Of a stretch of 64,000 nt of DNA, positions 24,925 through 34,237 are shown piece by piece. Below the pieces are notes generated by a model that worked only from the letters and a program-made list of their open reading frames with translations, made no database searches and was not told the DNA's origin. Source of the DNA: Bradyrhizobium sp. dw_411 (GTDB lineage Bacteria > Pseudomonadota > Alphaproteobacteria > Rhizobiales > Xanthobacteraceae); the NCBI RefSeq assembly GCF_018449695.1, contig NZ_JAAVUY010000019.1, positions 90,541 through 154,540 of the forward strand, given 5' to 3'. How positions within the stretch are numbered: position 1 is the first letter of the stretch; each line of letters starts with the position of its first letter. The position numbers and the translations under genes were made by a program.

Positions 24925-26430
24925 GTGACCGCCCGCAAACAGAACGCAACTTCTCCCCCTGCTGCCGATGGCAGCGGCTGGGGTCCCCGGCTGGCGCAGG
25001 AAGCGCGGCTGCGGCAGCTCGAGAAAATGCTGGTGCACCGGCGCAGCGACGCCGATGCGGCCGATACCGAAATCGAACGCGCGGTGCTGCTCGGCGCGCT
25101 CGACCGGCGGCAGGAAGCGCAGCAGGCTTTCATCGAATTGTTGCAGCGGCTGCCGACGCATTTCAGCGCGCTCAACGAATTCGGCACATTGCTCACGAGC
25201 ATGGGCGCGATCGACGCCGCCTGCCGGGTCTATGCGGAAGCGATCACGCATCACCCCGAAAATCCGATGGGCCATGTCAATCTCGCCAATCTGCTGTTGC
25301 GCGCCAACAAGCACGAGCAGGCGCGCGGGCATTATGAAGCGGCGCTGAAAGCCGATCCGGATCACGCCGGCGCGCATCAGGGCCTCGGCGCGGTTCTGGC
25401 CGACAATGGCGATCGCGATGGCGCGCAGGAACATTTTCGGAAAGGCTTTCGCGGTCACGCGATCTCGACATTGCCCTATCGCGGCACCAAGCCGCCGATC
25501 GCGCTGTTGCAACTGGTCTCCTCCGGCGGCGGCAATATCCCGACCGCGTCGTTTCTGGACGACTGCGTCTTCCTGACCTCGGTGATCGTGACCGATCATC
25601 TCGATCCGTCGCTCCCGCTGCCGCCGCATCAACTGATCTTCAACACCATCGGCGATGCGGATCTGTGCGAGCCCGCGCTCGAGGCAGCGACACGCCTGAT
25701 TGCGCGCAGTTCGGCACCCGTCATCAACGATCCCGGCGCTGTCATGAAGACCGGCCGCATCAGCAATGCGCACAGGCTCGGCAGCGTGCCCGGCGTCGTA
25801 ACCCCGCGCACCATCGCGATCCCACGCGATGTCCTTGCCGGCCCCGGCGGCACGGACACGATCGCGGATCGTCAATTCAGCTTTCCGCTATTGCTGCGTT
25901 CCCCCGGCTATCACACCGGCCGCAATTTCATTATCGTCGAGAACGCCAGCGATTTACCCGCGGCCGCCGCAAGCCTGCCCGGCAGCGATCTGCTGGTGAT
26001 CGAATATCTCGACGCCCGCGGCCCTGACGGCAGCGCGCGCAAATTCCGGGTGATGATGATCGGCGGCAAAATCTATCCGCTGCATCTGGCGATCTCGCGC
26101 GACTGGAAAGTGCATTACTTCACCTCCGACATGGCCGACAAACCGGACCATCGGCTGGAGGAAGCGAAGTTTCTCGCCGACATGCCGGCGGTGCTCGGCG
26201 ACAAGGCCACGCGCGCGCTGGAAGGAATCCGCGACGCGCTCGGCCTCGATTATGCCGGCATCGATTTCGGTGTGAATGCCGACGGTGATCTCCTGCTGTT
26301 CGAAGCCAACGCCACCATGGTGATTGCGGTACCCGACAATGACGAGCGCTGGGCCTATCGGCGCACCGCGATTACCAGAATACTCGATGCGGTCGTGGCG
26401 ATGATCCGGCAGAAAGCCGCTGCAGCCTGA
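24925..26430 (+). CDS. TPR protein with C-terminal ATP-grasp-like domain
   Basis: A 501-residue protein of two parts. Residues about 35-175 carry TPR-like helical repeats (QQAFIELLQRLPTHFSALNE, ACRVYAEAITHHPENPMGHVN, EQARGHYEAALKADPDHAGAH). Residues about 200-495 resemble an ATP-grasp enzyme: RKFRVMMIGGKIYPLHLA, LGLDYAGIDFGVNADGDLLL and FEANATMVI, where the Glu and Asn fit the magnesium site of the RimK/D-Ala ligase fold. ATP-grasp enzymes join a carboxylate to an amine or thiol; the substrate here is unknown, and TPRs could present a protein partner. Start GTG has no strong ribosome-binding site. Confidence 0.65.
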   Translation: MTARKQNATSPPAADGSGWGPRLAQEARLRQLEKMLVHRRSDADAADTEIERAVLLGALDRRQEAQQAFIELLQRLPTHFSALNEFGTLLTSMGAIDAACRVYAEAITHHPENPMGHVNLANLLLRANKHEQARGHYEAALKADPDHAGAHQGLGAVLADNGDRDGAQEHFRKGFRGHAISTLPYRGTKPPIALLQLVSSGGGNIPTASFLDDCVFLTSVIVTDHLDPSLPLPPHQLIFNTIGDADLCEPALEAATRLIARSSAPVINDPGAVMKTGRISNAHRLGSVPGVVTPRTIAIPRDVLAGPGGTDTIADRQFSFPLLLRSPGYHTGRNFIIVENASDLPAAAASLPGSDLLVIEYLDARGPDGSARKFRVMMIGGKIYPLHLAISRDWKVHYFTSDMADKPDHRLEEAKFLADMPAVLGDKATRALEGIRDALGLDYAGIDFGVNADGDLLLFEANATMVIAVPDNDERWAYRRTAITRILDAVVAMIRQKAAAA

Positions 26431-26668
26431 CGTGGCCTGACGGACCTTGGTCGCATGCCGCCGCCGGTGGCTTTTCGCCCGCAGCCCTCGACATTTCCCC
26501 CTCGATCGACCAATAAAAGCCTGCTTTCCGCACCTATGCGCCAAACGCATAGGTATCGCGGGGCACAACAGGTTTCGCAAAATTAATCCAGCGCCATCCG
26601 GTCGGAACTCGAACCTGGCGCGTTTCACTCATATCTAAAGAAGTAGAGAAGTGACCGGGACGGAAACC

Positions 26669-27508
26669 ATGAAAAGGGCGTTTGCCATACTGGCCTGCGT
26701 CTGCGCTCTCATTGCCGGCGTCTATTTTGCCGCCAGCAAATGGGCCATTCGACACGACACTTTAAGCCTCTACGACACCGCGCGGTCGCGGCCGATCGCG
26801 GTGGATCTGGCCGTGCGCCGGGATTTCGAGGCGCGGGCCGATGCCGGTTACGCCAACCTTGCGGTCGCGATCATCAGCAACGGCAACACCGTCAAGAACA
26901 CCGAGTATTCGTTTCTGGCCAACGTGCTTGCGGCGCGGGGATATCTGGTCGCGAGCATTCAGCAGGATAATCCCGACGATCCGCCGCTGGTGACCACGCC
27001 CGGCATGCCCTATGTCGGCCGCGAGCCGGTCTATCATCGCGGCGAAGCCAACATCCTGTTCGTGCGCGAGCAGTTGCAAAAGCTGGAGCCGAACGCCGAC
27101 TACGATCATTTGACCATGGTCGGCCATTCCAATGGCGGCGACGTCTCGATGTATTTCGCGTCCCACCACCCGGAGCTAATCTCGAAGGTGATCACGCTGG
27201 ATAATCTGCGCGTGCCGTTCGTGGTCAGCGACAAGATGAAGATCCTGTCGTTCCGCTCCCACGACCCGAACTTCCAGACCGATCCCGGCGTGCTGCCGAC
27301 CCCGCAGCAGGCCAAGACGGATGGTATCGATATCGTCAACACCCAGTTCCAGCACACCTGGATGAGCGACCGCGGCCCTGACTCCGCAAAGGAGATGATC
27401 CAGTCGACGCTCGATCACTTCCTCGGCGACAGCGCCGCCAGCGATCTCTCTCCAGCCCCGACCGACAAGCCGCTGATCGGCCAGTTGGGACCGGGACCTT
27501 ATCCATAA
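26669..27508 (+). CDS. Exported or anchored alpha/beta-hydrolase-fold protein
   Basis: A 279-residue protein with an N-terminal signal anchor (KRAFAILACVCALIAGVYFA). The hydrolase core shows YANLAVAIISNGNT, GYLVASIQQDNPDDPP and the nucleophile elbow HLTMVGHSNGGDVSMYFA, whose GHSNG gives the catalytic Ser. A late His is likely in QFQHTWMSD. The substrate is unknown; such proteins often act as esterases or phosphodiesterases. A GTG six codons upstream is an alternative start. It is convergent with the DegP-type gene, with a shared terminator between them. Confidence 0.75.
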   Translation: MKRAFAILACVCALIAGVYFAASKWAIRHDTLSLYDTARSRPIAVDLAVRRDFEARADAGYANLAVAIISNGNTVKNTEYSFLANVLAARGYLVASIQQDNPDDPPLVTTPGMPYVGREPVYHRGEANILFVREQLQKLEPNADYDHLTMVGHSNGGDVSMYFASHHPELISKVITLDNLRVPFVVSDKMKILSFRSHDPNFQTDPGVLPTPQQAKTDGIDIVNTQFQHTWMSDRGPDSAKEMIQSTLDHFLGDSAASDLSPAPTDKPLIGQLGPGPYP

Positions 27509-27548
27509 GGTGTTTCGAACGCCTGTCTCGAAACCCCGGACGCGAAAA

Positions 27549-27584
27549 GACCGCCAGCACGCGATGCGCACTGGCGGCCTTTGG
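27549..27584. terminator. Bidirectional terminator between convergent hydrolase and DegP-type genes
   Basis: The arms CCGCCAG (27551-27557) and CTGGCGG (27571-27577) frame a 13-base loop that itself can pair partly (GCGATGCGC). AAAAGA lies on the left and CCTTTGG on the right, so both strands give a hairpin followed by a short T run. It serves two genes that end at 27508 and 27595. Confidence 0.65.
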
Positions 27585-27594
27585 TTCGATGGTA

Positions 27595-29148
27595 TCAACC
27601 GTTTCCGAGCGGGATGGCCACGTAGTGCGAGCCGTTGGCGGAGCGAACGCGCATCAGAACGCTGTTCTTGTTATCGGCGTGAGCGGTTTTGACCGCCTCG
27701 CTGATATCGCCGGGATTCGTCACGCTCTTTCCCGCCACTTCAAGGATCACGTCACCCTGCTTGAGGCCGCGCGTCGCCGCGTTGCTGTTCGGATCGACGC
27801 CGGTAACCACGACGCCGTTCTTGCCGGCGCCCGCGACCGAGCTTGCGGGCGCGACCGTCAGACCAAGCCGCGGAACATCGGCGCCGTGATCCGGAGTTGC
27901 GTTCGCTTCCTGCGTCGCCGGCAACTGACCCAGAGTCAGGTTGACGGCCTGCTCCTTGCCTTTGTGCAGGACGGTGAGCTTGACCGCCGCGCCGGGAGCG
28001 AGAGCGCCGATGCTACGGGCGAGTTCGCGGGGATCCTTGACCGCGTCACCGTTCACCGAGGTGATGACGTCGCCGGATTCGATGCCGGCCTTGGCCGCGG
28101 GGCCATTGGCCTGGGGCTCCAGCACCATCGCACCTTCGGCTTTCTTCATGCCGAGATTGTCCGCGATGTCCTGCGATACCGGCTGAATCTGAACGCCGAT
28201 CCAGCCACGGGTGACGCTTCCGTTGTCCTTGAGCTGCGCGACCACGTTCTTCACGGTCGGAGCGGGAATCGAAAACGCGATGCCGACGCTGCCGCCCGAG
28301 GGAGAATAGATCGCGGTGTTCACGCCGACGACTTCGCCCTGCATGTTGAAGGCCGGTCCACCCGAATTGCCTTTGTTGACCGGTGCGTCGATCTGAATGA
28401 AATCGTCATACGGGCCATTGCCGATGTCGCGGCCGCTGGCGGAAACGATGCCGGCGGTGACGGTCCCACCGAGACCGAAGGGATTGCCGACCGCGAGCAC
28501 CCAGTCGCCGATACGCGGCTTGCCGGCGGCGAGCTTCGCATACGGGAAGTCGGCGCCGCCTTCGACCTTGATCAGCGCCAGATCCGTGCGCGCATCCGTG
28601 CCGATCACCTTGGCAGTATAGGTCTTGCCATCGTCGGTCGTGACTTCGACCTTGTCCGCGCCGTCAACGACATGGTTGTTGGTCACGGCAAAGCCGTCCG
28701 GCGAGATGAAGAAGCCCGAGCCCTGCCCCATCATGACGCCATGACCGCCCTGACGGCCGTGCATTCCCGGCGGCGTGCCTTCGGGCCCGCCAAATTGACG
28801 GAAGAAACGCTCCATCGGCGAACCCGGCTGATCCGATCCGTCACTGCGATCGCTGACATCCGCGACCTTCTCTTTCATCGTCACCTTGACCGAGATTACC
28901 GACGGTTTGACGCGCTGTACGATGTCGGCGAAGCCTGTCGGCTGCGCGACTTTGCCGACATCGGTGTTGACCTGGGCATGTGCCGGGCTGATGCCAAAGC
29001 CGCCGGAAGTGGAATCGAGGCCATAGGCGGCGACGCCCAGACCGGCAACGACCGAAGCCATCAGCGCGACCTTGCGCGCGGAGAACAGACGGCGCCGCGC
29101 GCCTTGATGGTAGGGAACGGAAGAAAAATCGGATCGACGATCTGTCAT
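27595..29148 (-). CDS. Do/DegP-family periplasmic serine protease
   Basis: A 517-residue HtrA-type protease-chaperone. An N-terminal signal anchor (residues about 25-60) leads to a trypsin-like domain with the triad His in VTNNHVVDG, Asp in TDARTDLALIKV and Ser in NKGNSGGPAFNMQG. Two PDZ domains follow, around 285-375 (GVQIQPVSQDIADNLGMK) and 410-505 (GVVVTGVDPNSNAATRGLKQ). A flexible Gly/Pro/His-rich loop (residues about 110-135) precedes the first strand. It degrades or refolds damaged envelope proteins. The family is often duplicated in this bacterial group. Confidence 0.95.
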   Translation of the reverse strand: MTDRRSDFSSVPYHQGARRRLFSARKVALMASVVAGLGVAAYGLDSTSGGFGISPAHAQVNTDVGKVAQPTGFADIVQRVKPSVISVKVTMKEKVADVSDRSDGSDQPGSPMERFFRQFGGPEGTPPGMHGRQGGHGVMMGQGSGFFISPDGFAVTNNHVVDGADKVEVTTDDGKTYTAKVIGTDARTDLALIKVEGGADFPYAKLAAGKPRIGDWVLAVGNPFGLGGTVTAGIVSASGRDIGNGPYDDFIQIDAPVNKGNSGGPAFNMQGEVVGVNTAIYSPSGGSVGIAFSIPAPTVKNVVAQLKDNGSVTRGWIGVQIQPVSQDIADNLGMKKAEGAMVLEPQANGPAAKAGIESGDVITSVNGDAVKDPRELARSIGALAPGAAVKLTVLHKGKEQAVNLTLGQLPATQEANATPDHGADVPRLGLTVAPASSVAGAGKNGVVVTGVDPNSNAATRGLKQGDVILEVAGKSVTNPGDISEAVKTAHADNKNSVLMRVRSANGSHYVAIPLGNG

Positions 29149-29469
29149 AGCAAGTCTCCATGATTGAGGTCATCGCGCGGATCGCGCCAGATGATTGAGC
29201 TCAAGATGGAGTTTGCCGCCTTACCGCGTGCTGGCCGGGGAATTAAGGTTTTGCAACGAACATTGGCGTCCTTGTAATAAATCGCGTCCGACTGTCGCAG
29301 CATTGCGATACAACGGCGCCCGCGCCGCTGCCAATCAAGCAAGCCGGCCTCAACACCGGCGTCCGGCCGGTTTGCCAACACGCCAAGGTTTTGTGAATAT
29401 CGTGGCTGAGACAGATTGTCGCCCCTGCAACCTGCGGTATAAGTCCATACGCGGAATGGGCATCAAAAA
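29149..29469 (+). promoter_or_regulatory. Divergent control region between DegP-type and TPR genes, with a candidate promoter
   Basis: This 321-bp gap holds no gene. On the plus strand TTGTCG (29416-29421) and TATAAG (29438-29443), 16 bp apart, look like a sigma-70 promoter about 27 bases before the TPR gene's ATG. The part next to the protease gene (29149-29260) presumably carries its promoter, but I could not identify a clear match there. Confidence 0.45.
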
Positions 29470-31614
29470 ATGAAGAAAATATCCGAGGCCAATCGGGATC
29501 GAGGCGGCGCCCAATCTCGCTGCAAATCTGGTGGCAAGTCTGCTCAACCGTCTCACTACCGGTTTTTTGGCGCGGCCATCCTGATCGCGCTGACTGCGTG
29601 CCTGTCGCCGCGCGCGCAGGCCGGCGATCTCGATGATTGCAACAGCAGCGCGGCGGACAAGATCGAGGCCGGCTGCACCGCCATCATCAACAATCCCGAG
29701 CGAACGCCAGAGGACGGCCTCAAAGCCCTGACCAACCGGGCGCGGCTCTATTCCAACCGTGCGAAATTCGATGCCGCACTGGCGGACGCCGCGGCGGCGC
29801 TGCAACTGAACGCCCAGTCCGTTCCCGCTCTGCTCATTCGCGGATATGCCTACCAGCGCAAGAACAATCTTGATGCGGCACTGGCGGATTTCGATCGCGC
29901 GGCCGAGATCGACCCGAAGAATCTGGGGCCCTATCTGTCGCGCGGCAATCTGCGGCTGCTGCAACGAAACTGGACCGAGGCGCAGAAGGATTTCGACCAG
30001 GCGCTGACGCTGCGCCCGGACCTGTCGCCGGCGCTGGTCGGACGCGGCCGGGTTTACCTCGAGACCGGTCAAACCGACAAAGCGCAGGCCGATCTCGATG
30101 CCGCGATCGCCAGTGCCATCAACTCGCCCTATGCGTATTACTGGCGCGGCCAGATCTATCGCCGCAGGGGCGATATCGATCGCGCCATCGAGGATTTCAG
30201 CCGCGCTGCATCGCAGGCCCCGCCGAACGATACCGGGGCCTATCTGGCACGCGGTCAGCTCTATAGCGCCAAGGGCGACTATGCGCGGGCGATTGCCGAT
30301 TTCGACAAGGTGCTGTCGATCATGCCCGACGACAAGAACGCCCAGCAATTGCGGCAATCGACACTGGCGTTGCAGGCCGAGATGGCGCGCATCCACGACA
30401 AGCCGCCGGCAACCGCGCCGGCCGCGATCCCGCCGGTCGCAGCCGCGCCCGTGATGCCGCAAGCCGGCGCGACTGCGGCCTCCCCGGCAAAAGCGCTGAC
30501 CGACCAGGCCAAGCTTCTGATCGACCAGCGCCGATATGCCGAGGCGCTGCCGCTGCTGGTTCAGGCGCTCGCAGCCGACCCGCATAACGAGGCTGCGTTG
30601 CGGATGCGTTATCTGGCGTATACCGGAACGGGCAAGCCCGCCGATGCGCTTGGCGACATCAAGGAACTCGTCAACCTGCATCCTGCCGACGTGCCGCTGC
30701 TGGTGGGCCGCGGCCTGACGCTGATGGCCTTGAAGCAGACCAATGAGGCGACCAGCGATTTCGAGCGCGCGATCGCGATGGACCCCAAAAACGCCTTTGC
30801 CTATTACGGACGCGCAATGTTGAAGCGTCAGCAAGGCAAGCCGGCCGACGCCCTCGCCGATTTCGATCGCTCTGTCCTGCTCAATCCCAAGGACGCCAAC
30901 GTGCTGTTTCAGCGCGGCGTCTCATATCTGGCGCTGGCGCAGACCGACAAGGCGCTGCTGGATTTCGACCAGGCGGTGACGCTGAACCCGAACAACGACG
31001 ATGCAAGGGCCGCACGGGGACTGGCGCTGCTGATCAAAGGCAATGCCGCCGAGGGCCTGCCGAACATCGACCGCGCGCTGGAGCGCAACCCCAACAATCT
31101 GATGGCGCTGCTCGGGCGCGGCGTCGCGATGCTGACGACAAGCCAATTCGACCGCGCGATTCTCGCCTTCAATCAGGTGATCCCGCGGCTGGCCGACGAT
31201 CATGCGGCGCGCGTGCTTCGTGCGCGGGCCTATATCGGGAAAAACGACACCACCGACGCGATGACCGATCTCAATTACGTTTTGACCTTCATGCCGGAAA
31301 ACCCCGAAGCCCTGACGTTGCGCGGCGAGGTCCGGTCATCGCTGCGCGACTATGGCCCGGCGCTGACCGATCTCAACCTCGCGCTCGACAAGCAGGAAAC
31401 CGTCGAGGGCTATTTCGCGCGCGGCAAAATCCATGAACAGCAGGGCGATGTCCCCCACGCGACCTCGGATTTCCGCCGCTCCACCGAATTGAAACCGAAG
31501 GGCGTGTTCGACCTGCTGGCGCAGGCGGAGGCCAAGAAGCGAATTCAACAGATGATAAAACGCGTGCCGTGCGGCAACGCCGGCTCGGCCAATAATGACG
31601 GCGCCTGTTTGTGA
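29470..31614 (+). CDS. Large exported/anchored TPR protein
   Basis: A 714-residue protein with an N-terminal basic region and a hydrophobic segment (about 35-52, AAILIALTACLSPRAQA), so most of the chain is likely periplasmic. The rest is TPR repeats in two blocks: one through about 310, then an Ala/Pro-rich linker (PPATAPAAIPPVAAAPV), then a second from about 340 to 690. Typical units are DAALADFDRAAEIDPKNLG and KALLDFDQAVTLNPNNDDAR. TPR arrays bind partner proteins; no catalytic domain is seen. The final residues include a Cys pair (RVPCGNAGSANNDGACL). Confidence 0.85.
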   Translation: MKKISEANRDRGGAQSRCKSGGKSAQPSHYRFFGAAILIALTACLSPRAQAGDLDDCNSSAADKIEAGCTAIINNPERTPEDGLKALTNRARLYSNRAKFDAALADAAAALQLNAQSVPALLIRGYAYQRKNNLDAALADFDRAAEIDPKNLGPYLSRGNLRLLQRNWTEAQKDFDQALTLRPDLSPALVGRGRVYLETGQTDKAQADLDAAIASAINSPYAYYWRGQIYRRRGDIDRAIEDFSRAASQAPPNDTGAYLARGQLYSAKGDYARAIADFDKVLSIMPDDKNAQQLRQSTLALQAEMARIHDKPPATAPAAIPPVAAAPVMPQAGATAASPAKALTDQAKLLIDQRRYAEALPLLVQALAADPHNEAALRMRYLAYTGTGKPADALGDIKELVNLHPADVPLLVGRGLTLMALKQTNEATSDFERAIAMDPKNAFAYYGRAMLKRQQGKPADALADFDRSVLLNPKDANVLFQRGVSYLALAQTDKALLDFDQAVTLNPNNDDARAARGLALLIKGNAAEGLPNIDRALERNPNNLMALLGRGVAMLTTSQFDRAILAFNQVIPRLADDHAARVLRARAYIGKNDTTDAMTDLNYVLTFMPENPEALTLRGEVRSSLRDYGPALTDLNLALDKQETVEGYFARGKIHEQQGDVPHATSDFRRSTELKPKGVFDLLAQAEAKKRIQQMIKRVPCGNAGSANNDGACL

Positions 31615-31653
31615 GGGGCTGACAAGCTCAGGCCGTCGTCCCGGCAAAGTTGC

Positions 31654-31742
31654 GTAGGGTGGGCAAAGCGACAGCGTGCCCACCATCTTGCTGCACGGAA
31701 CGAACGGTGGGCACGGCGCCAACGCGCCTTTGCCCACCCTAC
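31654..31742. repeat. Palindromic intergenic repeat (GTAGGGTGGGCAAAG type)
   Basis: GTAGGGTGGGCAAAG (31654-31668) and CTTTGCCCACCCTAC (31728-31742) are perfect 15-bp inverted repeats, with an inner pair GTGCCCACC/GGTGGGCAC. Repeats with this core are common between genes of Bradyrhizobium. The gap from 31615 to 32071 contains this and the next repeat, and no gene. Confidence 0.75.
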
Positions 31743-31773
31743 AAACTTCGCAAGAAATTTTTTGAAGGGATGG

Positions 31774-31836
31774 ATTGCCGGGCATAGGCGAGCGGAAACG
31801 ACGCCGTCCTTCGGACGGCTACGCCCGGCAATGACG
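31774..31836. repeat. Second palindromic intergenic repeat (ATTGCCGGGC type)
   Basis: ATTGCCGGGCATAG at the left and CTACGCCCGGCAAT at the right pair with one mismatch; a CCGTCCTTCGGACGG hairpin lies inside. Similar repeats occur between genes in related genomes. It lies about 30 bases right of the preceding repeat, so the two form a composite. Confidence 0.65.
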
Positions 31837-32071
31837 ATGCCGATATCCCCTAAACTGCAAATCCCTGCCGGCGATGCCGACAGGGATCAGCAAGAAAGAT
31901 GACAGACGGCGGGCGGCGAAGCCCGGTGGCCCGTCAAGGACCTGCATCACAATTGAAAGCCCGCGCACGCATCCGCGCAAGATTATTTGTTGGGCAAGCA
32001 ACTGTTTAAATAAAAGACTTCGGGGAACCAACCCCGATGCTGGTTTTCGTCTCGCCCGCGAACCGCAGGTG

Positions 32072-32425
32072 TCAGAGCTTGATCTTGGTTGTATCCCTGG
32101 CGGCATTCATCACCCCGCTGGAGATCTGGCGCATATGCTCGCCGGCATTGGTGAACTGGCTGCGGAGGAATTCCGACTGGATCTGCATCGCCTGCTGCAG
32201 ATCGGTGGCGTGCACCAGTTTGCGCGCGTGCTCGAAGGCGGCCTTCAAATTCTGTTCGGTGAACGACAGCGCCTGTTTGGAAATCTCCGTTCCCGGGCTC
32301 GGTATCGATGTCACCGACTTGTTGGCGGCGTCGAAGAACATCCCGAATGCCTTTTCGGCCTGGTCGATGGTTTTTTCAGCCAGATCACGCAGCTCGGTCG
32401 GGACTTCCAGTTTCGGTTCAATCAT
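32072..32425 (-). CDS. Phasin-family protein
   Basis: A 117-residue helical protein of the phasin type: VPTELRDLAEKTIDQAEKAF, FFDAANKSVTSIPS, the amphipathic NLKAAFEHARKLVHATDLQQA and EFLRSQFTNAGEHMRQISS. Phasins coat polyhydroxyalkanoate granules or act as small cytoplasmic helical bundles. There is no PHA synthase gene nearby. CAGGAGG sits before the ATG. It faces the intergenic repeats downstream. Confidence 0.9.
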   Translation of the reverse strand: MIEPKLEVPTELRDLAEKTIDQAEKAFGMFFDAANKSVTSIPSPGTEISKQALSFTEQNLKAAFEHARKLVHATDLQQAMQIQSEFLRSQFTNAGEHMRQISSGVMNAARDTTKIKL

Positions 32426-32654
32426 GGGCGCCGTCCTCCTGTTTTGCCGGGATTACCACATTTTTGACACGGTGGCGAACCGGACCGCCTCCAACTTAAG
32501 GCTTGCCTTTGTGCCCGAGCGAGGTCGTCCGCGCGCGAGCCAGCCGTGATCGGACCACGCCGCAACCGGTCACTCAAGTTCAGATTGCATTCAGCTTTAG
32601 CGCTCTAGCTTCGCCGCAGCCTCGCCTTGGGGCTGGTTTGAAACAGGAGAAGCA

Positions 32655-32903
32655 ATGACTTTAAAGCCATTGATGACCGCCATGGCGGTCGTGGTCGGGA
32701 TTTCGGGAATGGCGGCGATCGGCACGACACCCGCCCGGGCTCAAAACGCGGCGGTGGAGGCGGAGATCCTCGGCTTCCATCAGCTCTGCGACAAGGGCGA
32801 CCGCAAGGCCTGCGTCCGTTTCGGGATGCTGATCGGTCAAAACCAGCAGCGTCACGCTGATTGGCGCCGGGCGCATGCCGACTGGTTCTGGTGGGAGCAC
32901 TAA
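32655..32903 (+). CDS. Small exported protein of unknown function
   Basis: An 82-residue protein with a signal peptide (residues 1-29, ending TTPARAQ). The mature part of about 53 residues has two Cys (HQLCDKGDRKACVRFG) that may form a disulfide, and an aromatic end (RAHADWFWWEH). AGGAGAAGC precedes the ATG. No family is recognised; similar small exported proteins are common in this group. It has about 230 bp of control DNA upstream shared with the divergent phasin gene. Confidence 0.7.
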   Translation: MTLKPLMTAMAVVVGISGMAAIGTTPARAQNAAVEAEILGFHQLCDKGDRKACVRFGMLIGQNQQRHADWRRAHADWFWWEH

Positions 32904-33084
32904 GACCGCTGGCAGCATAATCCTGCAGGCGCAGGGTATTTAAAGCGCCGCATTATGAACAACGCGAGATATTGAAACAAAGAGGCCGCCTCTCCGGGCG
33001 GCCTCACTTCGTTCGCTCGCAGAACATCGCCTGCAAAAAAACTTACACGAAACTTACAACAAACTTGCATACATGCCGTTCGCT

Positions 33085-33288
33085 TCAGCGCGGATCGGGC
33101 CGTCCGTTGACGCCACCGGGAAAAGGCGGCGGGTCGCTCGCGAAACGCTCGACCAGTTCGATCACTTCAGCGCGTTGCCGGGATGAAAGCCTGACGAAGG
33201 CGCGGAGCAACCGCAGGCCTTCGACCGTTTCATTGGATGGAGATCCGAGCTGCTCTCTCAGATCCGATATAAATGAGCGATTTTTCAT
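33085..33288 (-). CDS. Small hypothetical protein
   Basis: A 67-residue soluble, charged protein with a helical centre (ETVEGLRLLRAFVRLSSRQRAEVIELVERFA) and a Pro/Gly-rich tail. No signal peptide or membrane segment. The helix pattern resembles small regulatory proteins that end in a helical hook, but I do not recognise it. The start is preceded by GGCGCGAG, a weak site. Support is mainly the coding-like composition. Confidence 0.5.
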   Translation of the reverse strand: MKNRSFISDLREQLGSPSNETVEGLRLLRAFVRLSSRQRAEVIELVERFASDPPPFPGGVNGRPDPR

Positions 33289-33633
33289 CTCGCGCCTTTA
33301 CCGGGTCGACCAAGTTGAAAGTATGCCAAGAAACAACCCCCACGGCAAGGTAAACCGCAACGCCGTTTGTCGCGGGATGAAAAAAAGTTTCATCCGGTGA
33401 AACTGGACGCGCGGCTGTAATCCATCACGTGATGTGCATGCCATCCATCGATGCGAAACATTCATCCGCCCAACAGTCGGATTCATGAACAGCCTCGCGC
33501 GCGCGGACGATATCGCCAGGATATCGCCAAAATCACGGCAATCCCGGAAAAAAATTCCGCGGCCGATCCGGGAACGCAAATCCGCATCGCAAGTTCTACG
33601 CCCGCATCACACATCCAGAGCAGGAGATTTCTC
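33289..33633 (+). promoter_or_regulatory. Control region of the small exported Lys/Ser-rich gene
   Basis: No gene is supported in these 345 bases. GGATGAAA/TTTCATCC (33375-33395) is a perfect 8-bp hairpin. GGAAC (33571-33575), 16 bases and AGTT (33592-33595) are close to the GGAAC-N16/17-CGTT promoter used by the general stress sigma factor EcfG in Bradyrhizobium; it lies about 40 bases before the next start codon. One base of the -10 part deviates. Confidence 0.35.
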
Positions 33634-33891
33634 ATGCGATCCAAGCTTGCTATTTCGGCCCTCATGATCGCGTCGTTGTTCGGAGCGACAGCGATCGCGT
33701 CGGCACAGACGCAGCCGGCTGCCGGCGCGTCGAGCGAAGGCAGCGCCGGACCGGGCGGCCCCAACATGAAGTCTGGCAATATGAAGTCGGACAAGACGAA
33801 AACCAGCAAGGCAAAGTCAGGCACCACCACCGGCATGAGCTCCGGTTCAAAAAAAGGCAGCGCAGCGCCCGCCGACGACGGCGAAAAATAG
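33634..33891 (+). CDS. Small exported Lys/Ser/Thr-rich protein
   Basis: An 85-residue protein: signal peptide (residues 1-24, ending IASAQ), then a low-complexity tail rich in Gly, Ser, Lys and Thr (NMKSGNMKSDKTKTSKAKSG). Such basic, disordered exported proteins are common in Rhizobiales and often stress-induced, but no function is established. GCAGGAG precedes the ATG, and a strong terminator follows. Confidence 0.75.
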   Translation: MRSKLAISALMIASLFGATAIASAQTQPAAGASSEGSAGPGGPNMKSGNMKSDKTKTSKAKSGTTTGMSSGSKKGSAAPADDGEK

Positions 33892-33920
33892 CAAACAAAC
33901 AACGCGAATGTGCCGCTCAA

Positions 33921-33949
33921 AGGGCCCCGCGCGAAGCGGGGCCTTTTTT
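33921..33949 (+). terminator. Rho-independent terminator
   Basis: GGCCCCGC-GCGAA-GCGGGGCC followed by six T residues, about 30 bases after the stop of the Lys/Ser-rich exported protein gene. Confidence 0.9.
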
Positions 33950-34237
33950 GCGTGACCACGCCGGGGATGAGACGGGAGCCAGCTTCACGGTCTCTCAGGA
34001 CGGAGTCTTGCTAGACCCTCATGGTGAGGAGCGCGTCTGAAAGATTGTTTGTTCATCCGATGCACTCAATGTCGCCATGTTGTCGCCGGCAACGCATTTG
34101 ATTTTGGCGGTGCGTTTCGCATTGTTGCGAAATTTCACGTTAGTGTGACCCGTTCGGCCACCAATTTTCCGGCACCGCGAAATAAACGCGGCTCGCCGAT
34201 GTTCCCATCATATCACCCCCCACGAAAGATTTTCGTA

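Noticed and set aside
27589..29163. Plus-strand open frame opposite the DegP-type protease
   Set aside because: The minus strand holds the complete catalytic triad and two PDZ domains; the antisense product has no recognisable features.
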